From Diaporthe sp. PMI_573 (Eukaryota > Ascomycota > Sordariomycetes > Diaporthales > Diaporthaceae), in contig JAJTUP010000048.1 in NCBI GenBank assembly GCA_021399435.1, positions 1-64,000 of the forward strand: DNA of 64,000 nt, written 5' to 3'. The notes below the pieces were generated by a model. The model had not been told where the DNA came from, made no database searches, and was given only the letters and a program-made list of their open reading frames with translations. Below, in pieces: positions 31,139-43,998 of this stretch. The first letter of the stretch is position 1. Every line of letters begins with the position of its first letter. Position numbers and translations under genes: made by a program.

Positions 31139-34100
31139 ATGCCAAGCCCCCAAGACTACACAGTGGGCTGGGTTTGTGCGCTCCCGCTGGAGATGGCCGC
31201 CGCGAAGGGAATGCTCGATCAGGTCCATCCAAATCTGTCCGAGCAGGACCCAGCCGATCACAACAGCTACGTCTTGGGCCAGATCCAGGGTCACAATATT
31301 GTCATCGCCTGCTTGCCCGCGGGAATATACGGCACCACGACTGCCGCGACCGTCGCCAAGGATATGCTGCGGACCTTCAAGTCCATACGCTTCGGTTTGA
31401 TGGTCGGAATCGGCGGTGGTGCACCGTCATCAACACAAGATATCCGACTGGGCGACATCGTGGCCGGTCAGCCCACCGGCACTAGTGGAGGAGTCATCCA
31501 GTACGACCGAGGCAAAACGGTGCAGGACGGAGAGTTTCAGCACACAGGATCGCTCAACACGCCACCCCAGGTCTTACTGTCGGCTCTAGGCCGACTCCAA
31601 GCCGATCACATGAGCGATGACAGCAGCATCCCTCGTTTCCTATCCGAGCTCATCGAGAAAAGCCCCAAAAAGATGAAGAAGAAATTCGGACACCAAGGCA
31701 GCTCCAATGATTACCTATTCCGAGCAGAGTATGAACACGACGATCTGGATTCTGCTTGCAACCAGTGCGATCGTGCGCAGACAGTCCAGCGGGATGCTAG
31801 AGACGATACAGATCCGGTTATTCACTACGGAAACATTGCCTCTGGCAACCAAGTCATCAAGCACGGAAAGACGCGAGACCGCCTGAGCAGAGAGCTCGGA
31901 GTGCTCTGCTTCGAGATGGAGGCTGCAGGGCTGCAGGACTTTCCGAGTCTTGTCATCCGTGGGATTTGCGATTATGCAGACTCTCACAAGAACAAGTTGT
32001 GGCAGGAATACGCAGCCGCGACGGCGGCGGCGTTCGCCAAGGAACTTCTTTCGGTCGTCACGCCAGATCGGGTGCTGCAGGAGAAGCCAATCCCGCAGTT
32101 AGTCTCTGGTGAGTAGTTTGTTCTGGCCTAGGTAGGGACTGAATAAGAATTGATTTTTTTTTAGTCCTGAAATAGGAGTCATATGCTTCTCCCTGCGTGG
32201 CGGTAAAGATTAGCTGCTAATAGACCACGTAGATCCCCGCCTTCATGAACTCGTGTCCAAAACAAATGTGGCTGTGTCGGAACAGACGCTTAGGCAGGAT
32301 ACCAGGTACGAAAACCAGAAACAGGTCGCATGCCACCAAGCTTTCAAGACATCTACATACGAGCATTTTATGGACCTGAACCCCGACCGAGTCCCAGGCA
32401 CTTGCAAGTGGGTGCTGGAGCATCCACGATACACGACCTGGCAGCGAAGCCCTCGCGATGACCTGCTTTGGATCTCGGCGGACCCGGGCTGTGGAAAGTC
32501 AGTGCTGGCCAGATGTCTCATCAGGGAGGAGCTTCAGAGCACAGACAAACACGCTGTTCTCTACTTCTTCTTCAAGGACAACGAGGACCAGAACAGTCTT
32601 GCGACGGCCCTGTGTGCGCTCCTTCATCAGCTTTTCCACCATCAACCCGTGCTTCTTCGCCATGCCATGACCTCCTTCGAGAAAAACGGACAGAAGCTTC
32701 AGAACGAGACAGATGAGCTGTGGCGCATCTTCCTAGCTGCTGCTACCGACGATCAAGCAGCCAGTGTCACGTGTGTTCTAGATGCGTTAGACGAGTGCTG
32801 TGTCGGTGATCGGCGGAAGCTCATCCACTTCCTGACCGTCTTTCATAGCCGGCAAACTGCGGCCACCGGAGTGTCTCAACTAAAGTTTCTCGTCACTAGT
32901 CGACCCTATCAGGATATCGAGTTCGAGTTTCGTGACATACCTGAGCCTCAGTCAATCCGCCTGGCTGGTGAAGAAAGCAACGCTGATATCAGCGAGGAGA
33001 TCAGCCTTGTTATCAAGAACAAGGTAGCGACAGCTGGCCGGAAACTTGGCCTAGACCAGGAAGTGCAGACAGCATTACAAGAAAGACTCTTGGATATACC
33101 ACATCGAACCTATCTCTGGCTTCACTTGGTCGTTGATGAGATCTATCGCAGCCCTAAGCATACCAAGAAGGCCTTTATCAAGAGAATCGGCACTCTCCCA
33201 ACAACAATTGAAGATGCATATGAAAAGATCTTAAACAGACTCAATCGTGACCAACGCAAAGAGGCCGAGTCCCTTCTTCACATCGTCGTCGGGTCCCGCC
33301 GACCACTCACACTCTCGGAAATGGATGTGGCGTTTCAGATGGCGACAGACTCACGAGATGCTAAAGTACATGGGGACCTTGATCTCGATGGCGATCATCT
33401 GAAATCCCGAATCCGGGAGCTTTGCGGTCTGTTCGTTTTTGTAAACGACAGCCGAGTGTACTTGATACATCAGACAGCTAAAGAATTCCTCGTCGCCAAG
33501 GACAGTTCCCCGAAGTCATCCGCCGGCTTATGGAAGCACTCGCTTGACAGTCAACGCTCGAATACAATCATGACTGAGGTGTGTGTTCAGTATCTTCGCT
33601 TTAGAGACATTAAAGACGGTCTGGCTTCTTCCATCCGGAGACAGGCAGATATTGAAGAGGCGGATCCGGACACAAGCGCTAGCCCTCTTTTAAACTATTC
33701 TGCAATACACTGGGCCGCTCATCTGCGATCTGCAGGGCCTAGCAGTGAAAGTTTACTAGAACACGTCCTACATCTTTACAACATGCAAGATGCCCCGTTT
33801 CAAAATTGGATATCAATCTTTTGGAAGACATTATACCGTTCTGACAAAAGATCCGACGTCAACAGCGTACATTTGGCTGCATTGAATGGCCATAACGGAG
33901 TAATAGGAAACTTGCTTGATGCAGATACCGGCGCGCTAAATGTTCAAGATTGTAGAGGTCAAACACCATTGATATGGGGATGCCGGGAGGGCCACAACGA
34001 GATTGTTAAGATACTCCTGGACAAGGGTGCAGCCGTCAATACACAAGGCGGGTACTACGGGAATGCTCTTCAGGCTGCATGTTCAAAGGGCCACATCGAG

Positions 34101-35006
34101 ATTGTCAAGATGCTTCTTGACAATGGCGCAGACGTCAACGCACAAGGCGGCGAATCTGGGGATGCTCTTCAGGCTGCATGTTTAAAGGGCCACAACGAGA
34201 TTGTCAAGATGCTTCTTGACGATGGCGCAGATGTCAACGCACAAGGCGGCGAATACGGGAATGCTCTTCAGGCGGCATGTTCAAACGGCCACATCGAGAT
34301 TTTCAAGATGCTTCTTGACAATGGCGCAGATTCCAACGCACAAGGCGGGTTCTACGGGAATGCTCTTCAGGCTGCATGTTTAGAGGGCCACATCGAGATT
34401 GTCAAGATGCTTCTTGATAGTGACGCAGATGTCAACACACAAGGCGGGTTATACGGGAATGCTCTTCAGGCTGCATGTTTAGAGGGCCACAACGAGATCG
34501 TCAAGATGCTTCTTGATAATGGCGCAGACGTCAACGCACAAGGCGGGCCCTATGGCAACGCTCTTCAGGCTGCATGTTCAAAGGGCCACAACGAGGTTGT
34601 CAAGATGCTTCTCGACAATGGCGCAGATTCCAACGCACAAGGCGGGTTATACGGGAATGCTCTTCAGGCTGCATGTTTAGAGGGCCACATCGAGATCGTC
34701 AAGATGCTTCTTGACAATGGCGCAGACGTCAACGCACAAGGCGGCGAATCTGGGGATGCTCTTCAGGCGGCATGTTCCAAGGGCCACAACGAGATTGTCA
34801 AGATGCTTCTTGACGATGGCGCAGATGTCAACGCACAAGGCGGCGAATACGGGAATGCTCTTCAGGCTGCATGTTCAAACGGCCACATCGAGATTTTCAA
34901 GATGCTTCTTGACAATGGCGCAGATTCCAACGCACAAGGCGGGTACTACGGGAATGCTCTTCAGGCTGCATGTTTAGAGGGCCACATTTGGAAGTCTTTC
35001 GATTGA
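31139..35006 (+). CDS. NLR-like protein: PNP_UDP domain, NACHT NTPase, ankyrin repeats
   Basis: I read exons 31139-32108 and 32224-35006, joined by an intron that starts GTGAGT; the acceptor is my choice (CTAATAG at 32223) because it keeps the frame and gives DHVDPRLHELVSKTNVAV, usual at this junction. Total about 1250 residues. Residues 5-310: purine/uridine phosphorylase-type domain (DYTVGWVCALPLEMAAA, GLMVGIGGGAP, LCFEMEAAGL, VIRGICDYAD). Residues about 395-560: NACHT with Walker A DPGCGKSVLA and Walker B CVLDALDECC. From about 870: ankyrin repeats, ten 33-residue units plus a stub that ends abruptly (GHIWKSFD). This architecture is a well-known fungal NLR class linked to non-self recognition and heterokaryon incompatibility. 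The ankyrin units are almost identical in DNA. The true acceptor and the truncated end are the main doubts. Confidence 0.85.
33991..34987 (+). repeat. 99-bp near-identical ankyrin-coding tandem repeats
   Basis: About ten units of 99 bp, each encoding GNALQAAC, a variable pair, GH(I/N)EIVKMLLD and (N/D)GAD(V/S)NAQGG. Variation is concentrated at a few codons (after AAC, after GH, after LLD and after GGxx). A higher order is visible: units 2-4 recur as units 8-10, offset by 594 bp (six units), including the rare GES/GDAL and SNGHIEIFK variants. This indicates recent unequal exchange or conversion within the array. Confidence 0.9.
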
Positions 35007-35226
35007 AGCAAGAGAAAGAAGGAAATTATGGGTCTTCTTTCACAAAACGAAATAGACTCGTCAAATATCAGGTACAACGAAATTTCTTTTCAGAGTTTGA
35101 GGGACTTTGTTTTCTAGGTCCGATTCCTATAAATAGCAAGGAGTTGATGTGGTCGCTAATAAACAAATTGAGTCTTTGGGTGCATCTTCCGCAACGAGAG
35201 AGGATGACCGGAGGAAGGCGACTCCC

Positions 35227-35700
35227 TCACTCGACGACCTCGGCAATGGTTGTCATGGCCGCGAGCTTGGACCGGGGACTCGAGGCGTTCTTTGATGTTG
35301 ACTTTCGCTGCTTGTGGGCCCTCTGTCGCCTCCGCTCCTTCTCGGCCATGACCGAACGCATGAGCTCCTGCTGGCGGAGGGCCTGTTCCCGCGTCATCTC
35401 CTCGAGCTCAGGGCCGCCCATGTGACGCACAGGGGCGGGGCGTGGTGATGGGATGCCGGATTCATAGCTGGAGACAGAGTGGGCGTCCTCGTCGGGGAAG
35501 AGGGGCTCTGAGAGGAAGAGCAGATCCTCGTCCGAGATATAGGATGTCGATCGAGGCTGTTCGTTGCCGTGCTCGCTGAGCGAAACCGGCCCTGGCCAGC
35601 TTGAGGATGCGCGGGATTCGTCGAGGTATGAGTTGTGATATGCGCTGCGCCGTTATGAGATCTCCATCAGTGACGAGGAGCTGTATGACCCGTACGACAT
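35227..35700 (-). pseudogene. stop-bearing copy of the 20007-20486 gene
   Basis: Minus-strand, from an ATG at 35700 (MSYGSYSSSSLMEIS), full length and in one frame except for a TAA at 35655-35653 (codon 16), where the intact copy has a serine or proline codon. After the stop the frame continues in step: SAYHNSYLDESRAS, SYISDEDLLFLSEPLF, HMGGPELEEMTREQALRQQELMRS and SKLAAMTTIAEVVE. A three-residue loss is seen in the basic segment. Overall identity to the intact copy is high, so decay is recent, or translation could start downstream on a shorter product. Confidence 0.85.
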
Positions 35701-38700
35701 TGTGAGAGGTCTTGTGTCCCGGGTCGCGCAGGAGTTCGGCCCAGCGACAATTGCGCACAGCGTACCATGACGGCGCTGTGATGCCGAGTTGCAGGAGTGA
35801 GATGGTGAAGAGGCTGAGCATAATTTTGCGGCGGTCCTCGAACCCTTGACTTTTGTAGACGTATAGGAACACACAGACCTTAGATGTTTCTTTCTTACTT
35901 ACAAGAGGAAGTTTGAGTGAATTTAGATTTGGGAACTATGAGACAGACTTGCAGCTCAGCGTTGTTGAGCAAACAAGACTAACTTGGTTGACTAAAATTC
36001 AAATTAAAGATCCTTTGTTCCGACTTTTAGAATTAGAAATTTTTGCATTCCTTAGTAATTCTATTTAAGTAGTCGTTCAACAATGACGCTTGGTTTATTC
36101 TGGGAGGCGGATAGTGCTATGGGCTTCTTCACTGAGTGGGGAAAGACTGAGTAGGCAAAGACTGAGATGGCCTCAGCCATAGGCCTGTAGCGGCCAGCAA
36201 TGTTGAAGAAGACGAGGAATGAATGGGTATGATGATTGTTGCCGAGTAAATACTATCACATGAAACAAAGGAAATTATATCTATGGTGACTGTATCCATC
36301 CGTGTCCCTGCTACTCCTCGCAAATGCAAACTTAAGTTCAATCGCCGAACTGGGCGCCTCTCCTCCTCCGACTCTGGTCCCCACCACCGGACTGCAAGAC
36401 AACATATGCGCCAAACTATCTCATAAGGCTGCGGTGAGACGTGACAATGGTGGTGACCACCGCTATTACTTAGGCCTGGTTCGAGACCTACGTGCAAGGA
36501 AAATTGCCCCCACAGCGCATACCACAGCTAGGCCTTTATTTACATTCCTAGTGTCTAGGCTCGAAATGTCCAAGAACCGTCTTGGCTCGTGAATTAAAAC
36601 TGAGAGTGTCGACAGCCAGTTATTTCAACCCCTTTTGACGGAGCACAATTTTCAACCCTTCACTTGTACAAGGCCTCAAGCACGGCCTAAAAAGATCGTG
36701 TGCACACAGTATAAATGTGGGGTGATATTGCTTCCTCATTTTTAAACTAGTGTACTCGGGGATGCAAAAATGCGATGCGCGGTGGCTATGTAGGGCCTAA
36801 AGCCACAATAGCCAGTGTGGAAAGAGCTTTGCTTTCCAAAGCACATGCAGCTTCCAGTTAACGTTGGAGAGTGTTTGCTCCATGCTGGAAGGACGGCGGA
36901 AAAGCAATGCTCTAGCAAATACCGTAGATGCCTAGTTTATCGCCTCTTACTGACCGGCCAACTTAACGCCGTGACACCTGCTCTTTTCTCTCAAATACTG
37001 GTGCCCTATTACCCGGCCTGCTCGCGTTGACGATAGGGCCCCAGAAACCAGGGTTAACTTAACTGGACCCTTGAATCGTTTTTAAACGTACCCGGTTCTC
37101 CGCTTAGAATGATTCCAGCGAGTGGAGCATCTGCCCGTGCACGCCGTTTTTCGACCTCCGGGACCCGGCGGTTTGGTTCCCTTAGCCTTAGCTACAAGGC
37201 GCTCTCTAGGATTGAGCGATTTGGATGCGACGGCAGCCAAAGGAGGTTAGGGCAATGTTGCTTCTCCATGCGGAGGAAATGAGGCTGAGCTATCATTTTG
37301 GAGGGCGACCAGGAGGCACGACCTCATGACCAATTGGAGCTACAACCGGGAAAGCCACTCGGTGCCCGGCTAGGGACTCACTCGCAAGACAGAGGCAAAG
37401 GGAAGCTTGAGAGCTACAGGCCTGGTGCTCGTGGCTGACCTGCGCGACAAGCAGTGGTGTGAAACGTCTGTGCTGAAAGACGTCTTATTCGTCGAGCGGG
37501 CGACGGCTATTATGTAAAATCAATGCAGGAAGGGCGGCGGGAGCCCATCACCTCATCTATGCGCGCTTGCAAGCTGTAGTTCAAATCGAAACATATCTGG
37601 TGATGTTTGCTTCTCCTCGGAGGGTTAGATAACATTCATGATCACACGAAAGCCGTGGTGCCTGAGAACTCGATGGGAATGGCCGATTGAGAAAGCCCAT
37701 TGCTACGGCACGTTGAACGTGACCGTGGCATGACGTCTCTGGCTTGAATGCGGAGAATGGTGGAGGCCTAGCGTTCCCCGGATTTTGATTTTTCTTCCGC
37801 AAGAATGCCTGGAGAGGCTTGCTTGCTCGGCTGCAACTGGCAAGCGCGAGTTACTGCGCGCCCCGGACTGCGTTGTCTGCTCCGGTGTGTACTGGCGCTG
37901 TTCCCTCGGCTTGGTATTCGCCCAGCGAGGTGACAACAATCCCCAAGTGCGGCTCCGCGGAGATGGTCAGATCTACTTTAAAGTAGACAAGCTACTTTTC
38001 GTTATGATGCTGGTAGCTATACAGTAAAATCAACCACTGATGGCGTCTCCGCAGTCAGAGCCTTCGATTCCCCACTAGGAAGAAGTACCTACCTCACAAG
38101 ACCGCATACCGTAGCAACTGAGATCTTTCAAGTGGTAGATAAAAGAGGTGCGTCTTTCCTACCTTTCGTCAGCCACCTGTTGCCTTTGTCTGCAGTCTCC
38201 CTTCATTGTTATACAACACGCCTAGTTTCGAGCGTCCGCAAGCAGCATACAGGATACGCAGAGTTTCCTGAACCATCAATACGCGATGTCTACTGGTACA
38301 CAGCGACCTTCCCAGCTGCCCCCATACCCCGGCCCACCACCAAATCGACCACTGCCGAAACTGCCCAAGCAGGGCTGATGGTCCCAGTGGTACAACCTAC
38401 CGGGACCGTGGCAGAGATTCATAAAAATCGCTCGATGTTTTGACAACTGTGGCTGCATCAGTAACAAGTGTTGGAGAATCTGTCCGCTAGATTGTGCTGC
38501 TGGCTGCTTGGGAAGGGTTCATCGTCGCCATGATGCACTGAGACTCACGCTACACTCTGCTTGTGTGTATCACAGATCATTTATAACTGAGCTTGGCTTT
38601 TGGCCTCAAGTTCGCTTGTATCCGAGGGAATTAGGGAACAGGTGCAGTGCAAGGTGTTTAGTTCGCTTTCTCAATGTACTTTGTATTGTAGAATTTGCTT

Positions 38701-39960
38701 CCAATATTTTTATAGGTTGACATCTCCGGATGACATGATTTCGCATAACCTATTTCAATCACATCCTCCGCTGGATCTAGCGAGCGCATTCATGTCTGAC
38801 ACAGCTGACTCGGGGAATCCATCATCAAATCCATCCGCGCCCCCAGCTGATAGAATACAGCCATACCTTCAGATATTTCATCTATATATTCAGGATCAAA
38901 GGACAGAGGCTGCATTCCCTGGTAATAGCCGATCCGATCCCGAGGGGGAGGTAATCCTGAACCCCGATCTATATCAGAAAAGCCGGTTCCTTCTATTTTG
39001 CAACGTCGCCTTTCTCACGCGAACTTCCTCATTGTCAACAAATCGACTGAACTGAGGAGAGATGACAAGAAATATAATGGAAGGTGCAGCTGTTGATTTT
39101 CAATTCTGTGAAGCTTCGAAGAAGCGAATCGTCTGACTGTGCGTGTTTCCAAGACAGGACCAGATCAGGCCACGTCGCTTGGCGGGCTTGAAGCAGCCCT
39201 TAGAAGACCACTGCTTACTGACAAATCTGAAAATCTGGTATGGAGGGCACGGCCCAAAGCGTATCGTTTTCTATGGAACCCATTCAGTTTATAGACCCTA
39301 TCATATCATAAGACCACCTTCCTTGCGTCCACGAGTGCTAGCATCTTAAATACAGTTGTCCGCATGCCATCAATTTGTTTGCCAAGTCAAAAGGGTACTT
39401 TCCCAGACGGACGTTTCCCCCAAGCAGAGATAGTAATACGGGGCCAGCGTGGACATGTTCACTGACGTCTCTGCTTCTATGGCCCGGTCCCACGGACGAT
39501 GATACATACTGTATTTGTAGAACCATTTCTTCTCCCGTCGTGTTCTATACTGTGCACTACCCAACAGAGTCAGAACTGCCCGCGACCAACCTGCCACTCA
39601 CTGGCGCCACGTGACGCTGCTCGATGGCGGGCCGTTGGTATTGTGTATCTGCATTGGGAGGTGTTGTGTTTGTTTGCGTCGAGTTTCCCCATCAGGACAG
39701 GCATGGGTCGGGTAGGAGCACGGCGTTCAATCGGGAATTGAGGAAACTTTGGGTTGGGCTTGGCATTGGCGTCTAGATCGATACCCTGCGCACCGTGATG
39801 AAGCACACATAGCATCTGTTCTTCACTACTACATAAAATCACCTAGATAGCTACGGAATACCAGAGCCTCGGAAACCACGAGTACGGCTTTCTACTTCAT
39901 ATTCGCTCGTCTCATCCCTATTTTGCTAATAGTTTCTCAGGATGTAGTACTCCACGAGTT
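35701..39960. other. long gene-free stretch
   Basis: About 4.2 kb without a supportable gene. Many frames of 60-120 codons occur on both strands, none with a motif or a family resemblance I can name. The part from 36600 to 37600 is moderately GC-rich and could hold eroded transposon sequence, but I cannot identify it. Confidence 0.45.
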
Positions 39961-39988
39961 GACCAGGGTCGCGGACGCGAGAAACACT

Positions 39989-40327
39989 TGCCAGAGCACA
40001 CTCGAGACGAATATACTGGTGCATTCTTGCAAACTGAGAATCTTGATGATGACCACCGACGATGCATACAAATCTCTATCAATAACTGTTGGTCAAAGCT
40101 TGATGAGTACTACAGTCTACTTGGCCAATCGCCACTTTACCCGGCTGCCGTTATTCTTCACCCGCGCTGGAACGTGTCTTGGCTTGAGGCGAACTGGACC
40201 AGCCACGAGCAACTAGTGTGGCTACGGGACGCTAAGAACAGTGTCCGGGAATTCTTTGAACAACAGTATCCACGTAAGGAGCAGTTCGAGACAGCGAGAA
40301 CCGTGATAGGAAAAGCGATGCAGCAAG
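39989..40327 (+). pseudogene. hAT transposase fragment (region before the dimerisation domain)
   Basis: The plus-strand reading ISINNCWSKLDEYYSLLGQSPLYPAAVILHPRWN followed by WLEANW and NSVREFFEQQYP is the block that sits just before the C-terminal dimerisation domain in fungal hAT transposases; compare the related YYVALALHPAYRWGWFEEHW at 63251-64000. About 110 codons remain. At about 40327 it switches directly into the Gypsy reverse transcriptase in another frame, so it was cut at that junction. It is a different subfamily from the piece at 13171-14103. Confidence 0.75.
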
Positions 40328-43295
40328 ATGAGCCCAGGGCACGATGTGGTTCTCGAGATGGACAGACCGACAAAGGGGAGCCCGCCTAGGTATAGGACGC
40401 CGATACAACACCTACCCCTGGAGAAGCAGACCATCGACGAGCTCCTCGAGATGGGCTTCATCGAGCCTTGTATGCAAGAGGATGCTGCCCCAGTTCTCTT
40501 CGTACCGAAACCACACTCGGCAGACAGGCGTTTCTGCATTGACTACCGCTGGAGGAATCGATTCCTGAAGGATATGAAAGTACCAGCACCAGACCTGAGC
40601 GGTACGCTGTTTAACTGCCGCGACGCCGAACGCTTCACGATCCTAGATGTCATTCAGGCGTTTCACCGTATGAGACTAGCGGTTGGTAGTGAGTACCTAA
40701 CCGCGTTCCGAACCAGACAAGGCACGTTCAAGTGGAAGGTGCTCCCGTTTGGACTAAAGGTCGGGCCCGCCTGGTGGCAACGCTTCATCAATGCCCAGCT
40801 GAACGAACTGCTGGACTTGTTCGCCAGTGCCTATGCCGACGATGTCCTGATCTATTCGGGCCCTGAGGAGGAACATTGGGACCAGGTGGAAGAGGTAATC
40901 CACCGCCTTCACCGTGCCGACCTCCAAGGGGATATTAAAAAGTCGCGCTTTAATGTCCAGAGGGCTGTCTACCTCGGCGTGATGATGGAAGCAGGGGTGG
41001 GGATCAGCATCGAACCCGGCGAAGATCAAGGCGATCCAGGGTTGGAAGTGGGAGGACCTGACCAACAGAACCGCTATCCGCTCGTTCCTGGGTCTTTGCA
41101 ATTTTATCCGCATGTTCTGCTACCATGCTAGTGACATCGCAGAACCTTTGAATCGCTTGCTGAAGAAAGACGCTCCTTTCGTCCTTGGTACCGAGCAGCA
41201 GCACGCCTTTGAGGACTTGAAGAGGTTAGCCTGTGAGGCCCCGGTGATGGCATTTTTCAGGCCTGACCGCCCCACAAAGGTCGAGACCGACGCATCCAGA
41301 AACGCCACAGGAGGTGTGATCTGGCAGCAATAAGAGGGTGATGTCTGGAAACCAGTTGGTTACTTTTCGAAGACCATGACACCGGCAGAACGAGCCTACC
41401 CCATCCAAGATCGAGAGCTCCTCGCAGTGGTACAGACATTGGAACACTACTACCCAGAGCTCCTCGGGATGCAGTTCTTTGTCGTCACTGACCACCAGGC
41501 CCTTGTGTACTTTGCTAGCAAACGGATGCTATCAACGAGACAGATCCGCTGGGCTGACTTCCTCTCAAACTTCGATATCACCTTTCAGTATCGCCCAGGC
41601 AAAGAAAACGTGGCGGCTGACGCCCTGTCCCGTAAGACAGCCGACCTGCCTACGGTGAAGGCAAGAGAACGGGAAGAACGGACGACAACGCTGGTCCCAC
41701 CGGAGAAGCTTGACTTCCCTATCGCCGCAGTCGCAGAAGGGACCCCGGAAGCCCCAAAGGGAGCAGATCTAGTGGACCTTATTCGTGCGGAAAATCATCA
41801 ACAAGCACTAGGTCTAAAGGATGGCCGCCTATGGGTGCCGGAAAAGACGAGTGATGGGCACATTTTCTTACGTACCGCCTTAGTCCGCGAGGCACACGTG
41901 CCGCAGATCTTCGCGCACCAGGGACAGAACAAGACTATTAAGGCTTTGGAACGAGAGTACTACTGGCCAGAAATGAAAAAGACGATCCGCCAGTACGTGA
42001 GGAACTGCTACGAATGCCATCGGAACAAAGCTACACACGACAAAACACCAGGCCTTCTCCACCCATTGCCTATCCCTCAGACTGTATGGGAGCACGTTGT
42101 GGTTGACGGAAAGGATATGCCGAAGGACCGGTACGGATATGACTATGTGTGGGTTTTTATCGACAAATTCAGCCGCATCATTGCAACCCTGCCCGGAAAG
42201 AAGTCTGATACCGCAGAGGATGTTGCTGCTCGTTACTATCGTTATCTGTACCGGATCTTGGGCGCGCCGGCAGTCTGGATAACCGATAACGCGGGACCCT
42301 TTGTGTCCAGGTTCCTCGCCAAATTGAACGAACTTACGGGCACGAAGCATCGACATGGTAGTGCTTACCACCCACAGACCCAAGGCGCCGTGGAGTTTAC
42401 AAACCAGGAGCTCGACCAGCGACTACGGTTCTACGTGAACAAGTATCAGAACGACTGGAGCACACACCTGCCGGCACTAGACTTTGCTCATAATTCCTCG
42501 TGGCACTCGTCAATCAACATGGCACCGTTAAAGGTCGCCCTCGGTAAAGATGTCCGGAATCCCCTGTCCCTTGACCTTAGAACGGCAACAGCGTCGTCCA
42601 GACCAGAAGAACGCGCCCTGGAAATCCTGAGAGAAACCAAGACCGTACAGGACTCAGCTCGAACAGCAGCTCAGACAGCTCAAAACCGACAACAAACACA
42701 GGCGAATCAGAAACGACGCCCAGCAGACTTCTCTGTTGAAGACATGGTTTTCCTGAAGAAGAAGGGGTTTTCTACAACCGCCCCAACAACGCGTTTAGAA
42801 TCCCAGCGGGTAGGCCCGTTCAAGATCAAACAAGAACGGGGGTACAGTTATGTTCTTGACTTGCCCCCGTCGTACTCAATGACAAACCTGTTCCATGCCG
42901 ACCGGTTGAGAAAGGCCCCGGATGACCCGCTACCGCAACAACACCAAACCCCACCGCCACCAGAGGACATTAACGGTGAGCCAGAGTATGAAGTCGACCA
43001 CATAGAACGTTCACGGCTGCTTGGAAAGACAAAGACGTTACAATATCAAGTCGCCTGGCGCGGCTGCGATCCGGATGATACTTGGTACCCAGCGAGAAAC
43101 TTCAAGAATGCCCCCATTGCCTTGGAAAGCTTTCATCAACTCCACTCGGATGCCCCAGGCCCGCCTAAACGACTACAGGAATGGATCAGAGCCGCTGCCA
43201 ATGACGAAGCCGATCCTGATCATGACGAAGACAACGTAGCAGCGCACGGAAAGCTGGGGTCCAAGACCAAGACCAAGATCAAGCGTCACCTTTAA
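40328..43295 (+). pseudogene. Ty3/Gypsy chromovirus pol polyprotein, 5'-truncated and broken
   Basis: Reverse transcriptase begins at once (PGHDVVLEMDRP) and includes AYADDVLIYS with the catalytic YADD. RNase H follows with VETDASRNATGG and VVTDHQALVYF. Integrase has the HHCC zinc region (CYECH near 42010), the aspartates in VDGKD and ITDNAGPF, and HPQTQGAVEFTNQ with the catalytic glutamate. A chromodomain-like end (EVDHIERSRLLG, YQVAWRGCDPDDTWYPARNF) marks it as a chromovirus. Two lesions are visible: one extra G in the GG at 41018-41019 shifts the frame, and a TAA interrupts RNase H at 41331. Gag, protease and the left LTR are missing. From 41376 to 43295 the frame is open (639 codons), so damage is limited. 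Confidence 0.9.
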
Positions 43296-43325
43296 AAGCC
43301 CGCACGCCTCTGCCGTCCGCGCTTT

Positions 43326-43337
43326 GGAGGGGGGTAG
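43326..43337 (+). other. polypurine tract of the Gypsy element
   Basis: A purine run (GGAGGGGGGTAG) lies about 30 bp after the pol stop and directly before TGTGGCGG, as expected for the plus-strand primer site next to a 3' LTR. Confidence 0.6.
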
Positions 43338-43530
43338 TGTGGCGGTTGTCACCACTAGACGGGCTGACACCACCACAAGGTGCTGGCAGGGGGGGGCTGG
43401 CCCCTGCGACAGGCACGGACCACGGTTATTAAACTTCTCCAACGCGTCGCACATCGCGAGTTTCTTTTCTTTCTTCTCCCCTCCTCAAGCTTAGAATCTT
43501 CGTACGTAGTGCCAATACAACAGCTTCCAT
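43338..43530 (+). mobile_element. 3' LTR of the Gypsy element (right end uncertain)
   Basis: Begins TGTGGCGGTTGTCACC directly after the polypurine tract. A run of nine G and a TTATTAAAC segment lie inside. The right end is not defined because the left LTR is missing; a CA near 43525 (GTGCCAATACA) is a reasonable end. The dispersed 437-bp block begins at 43562. Confidence 0.5.
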
Positions 43531-43561
43531 GCTGGACATTGCTGGCCGTTACATGGGCGTC

Positions 43562-43998
43562 GTACGTTGGTTGCCGATACCCATCAACAGGAGCCTCGAA
43601 GCCTTCCCTCTGTCGGGTATGAGGATTCCAGCTGTCGTCAATGCGTACCCGGTGATGCTGAAGGAAGAGGAGTACTTCAATACGCTTCTTATGCGAATAA
43701 GAACGCTCGATTCGCTGGATTGGCTTGAAAGAAGGCAGTTTTCGCTTTTCTAAAGGGAATGGCTTCCTCCCAGGCCTTTTAGGCTGTATAGGCCGTACCG
43801 CGTTGGTTGAAAGCTCAGTCAGAGGAGGCATGCTGCGCGCACCTGTCTCAGAATTGTCAGAATCGTCGATATCGTTGTCACGCAGCAGTGGGAATAGCTT
43901 CAAAAGTCGGTTCTGGCCAGGAGAATGCAATAGGGGCTCGGAAATACCTGGGAATTGGGTTATGCGGCCTTGGCGAGGCGTTAAACTGGTTTTGGCAG
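43562..43998 (-). repeat. second copy of the 437-bp pogo-like block of 7598-8034
   Basis: This block matches 7598-8034 base for base with no gap and about six substitutions. It encodes, on the minus strand, the same linker and helix-turn-helix start (RPGRKPFPLEKRK, SYSHKKRIEVLLFLQHHRV). On the left it diverges just inside the HTH, 30 bp from the Gypsy LTR; on the right it ends at the same base as copy 1 (GGCAG). It is a fragment of the same mobile element. Confidence 0.85.

Noticed and set aside
36470..36490. GGTTCGAGACC resembling a tRNA B-box
   Set aside because: No A-box, anticodon arm or acceptor stem can be found at the right distance.
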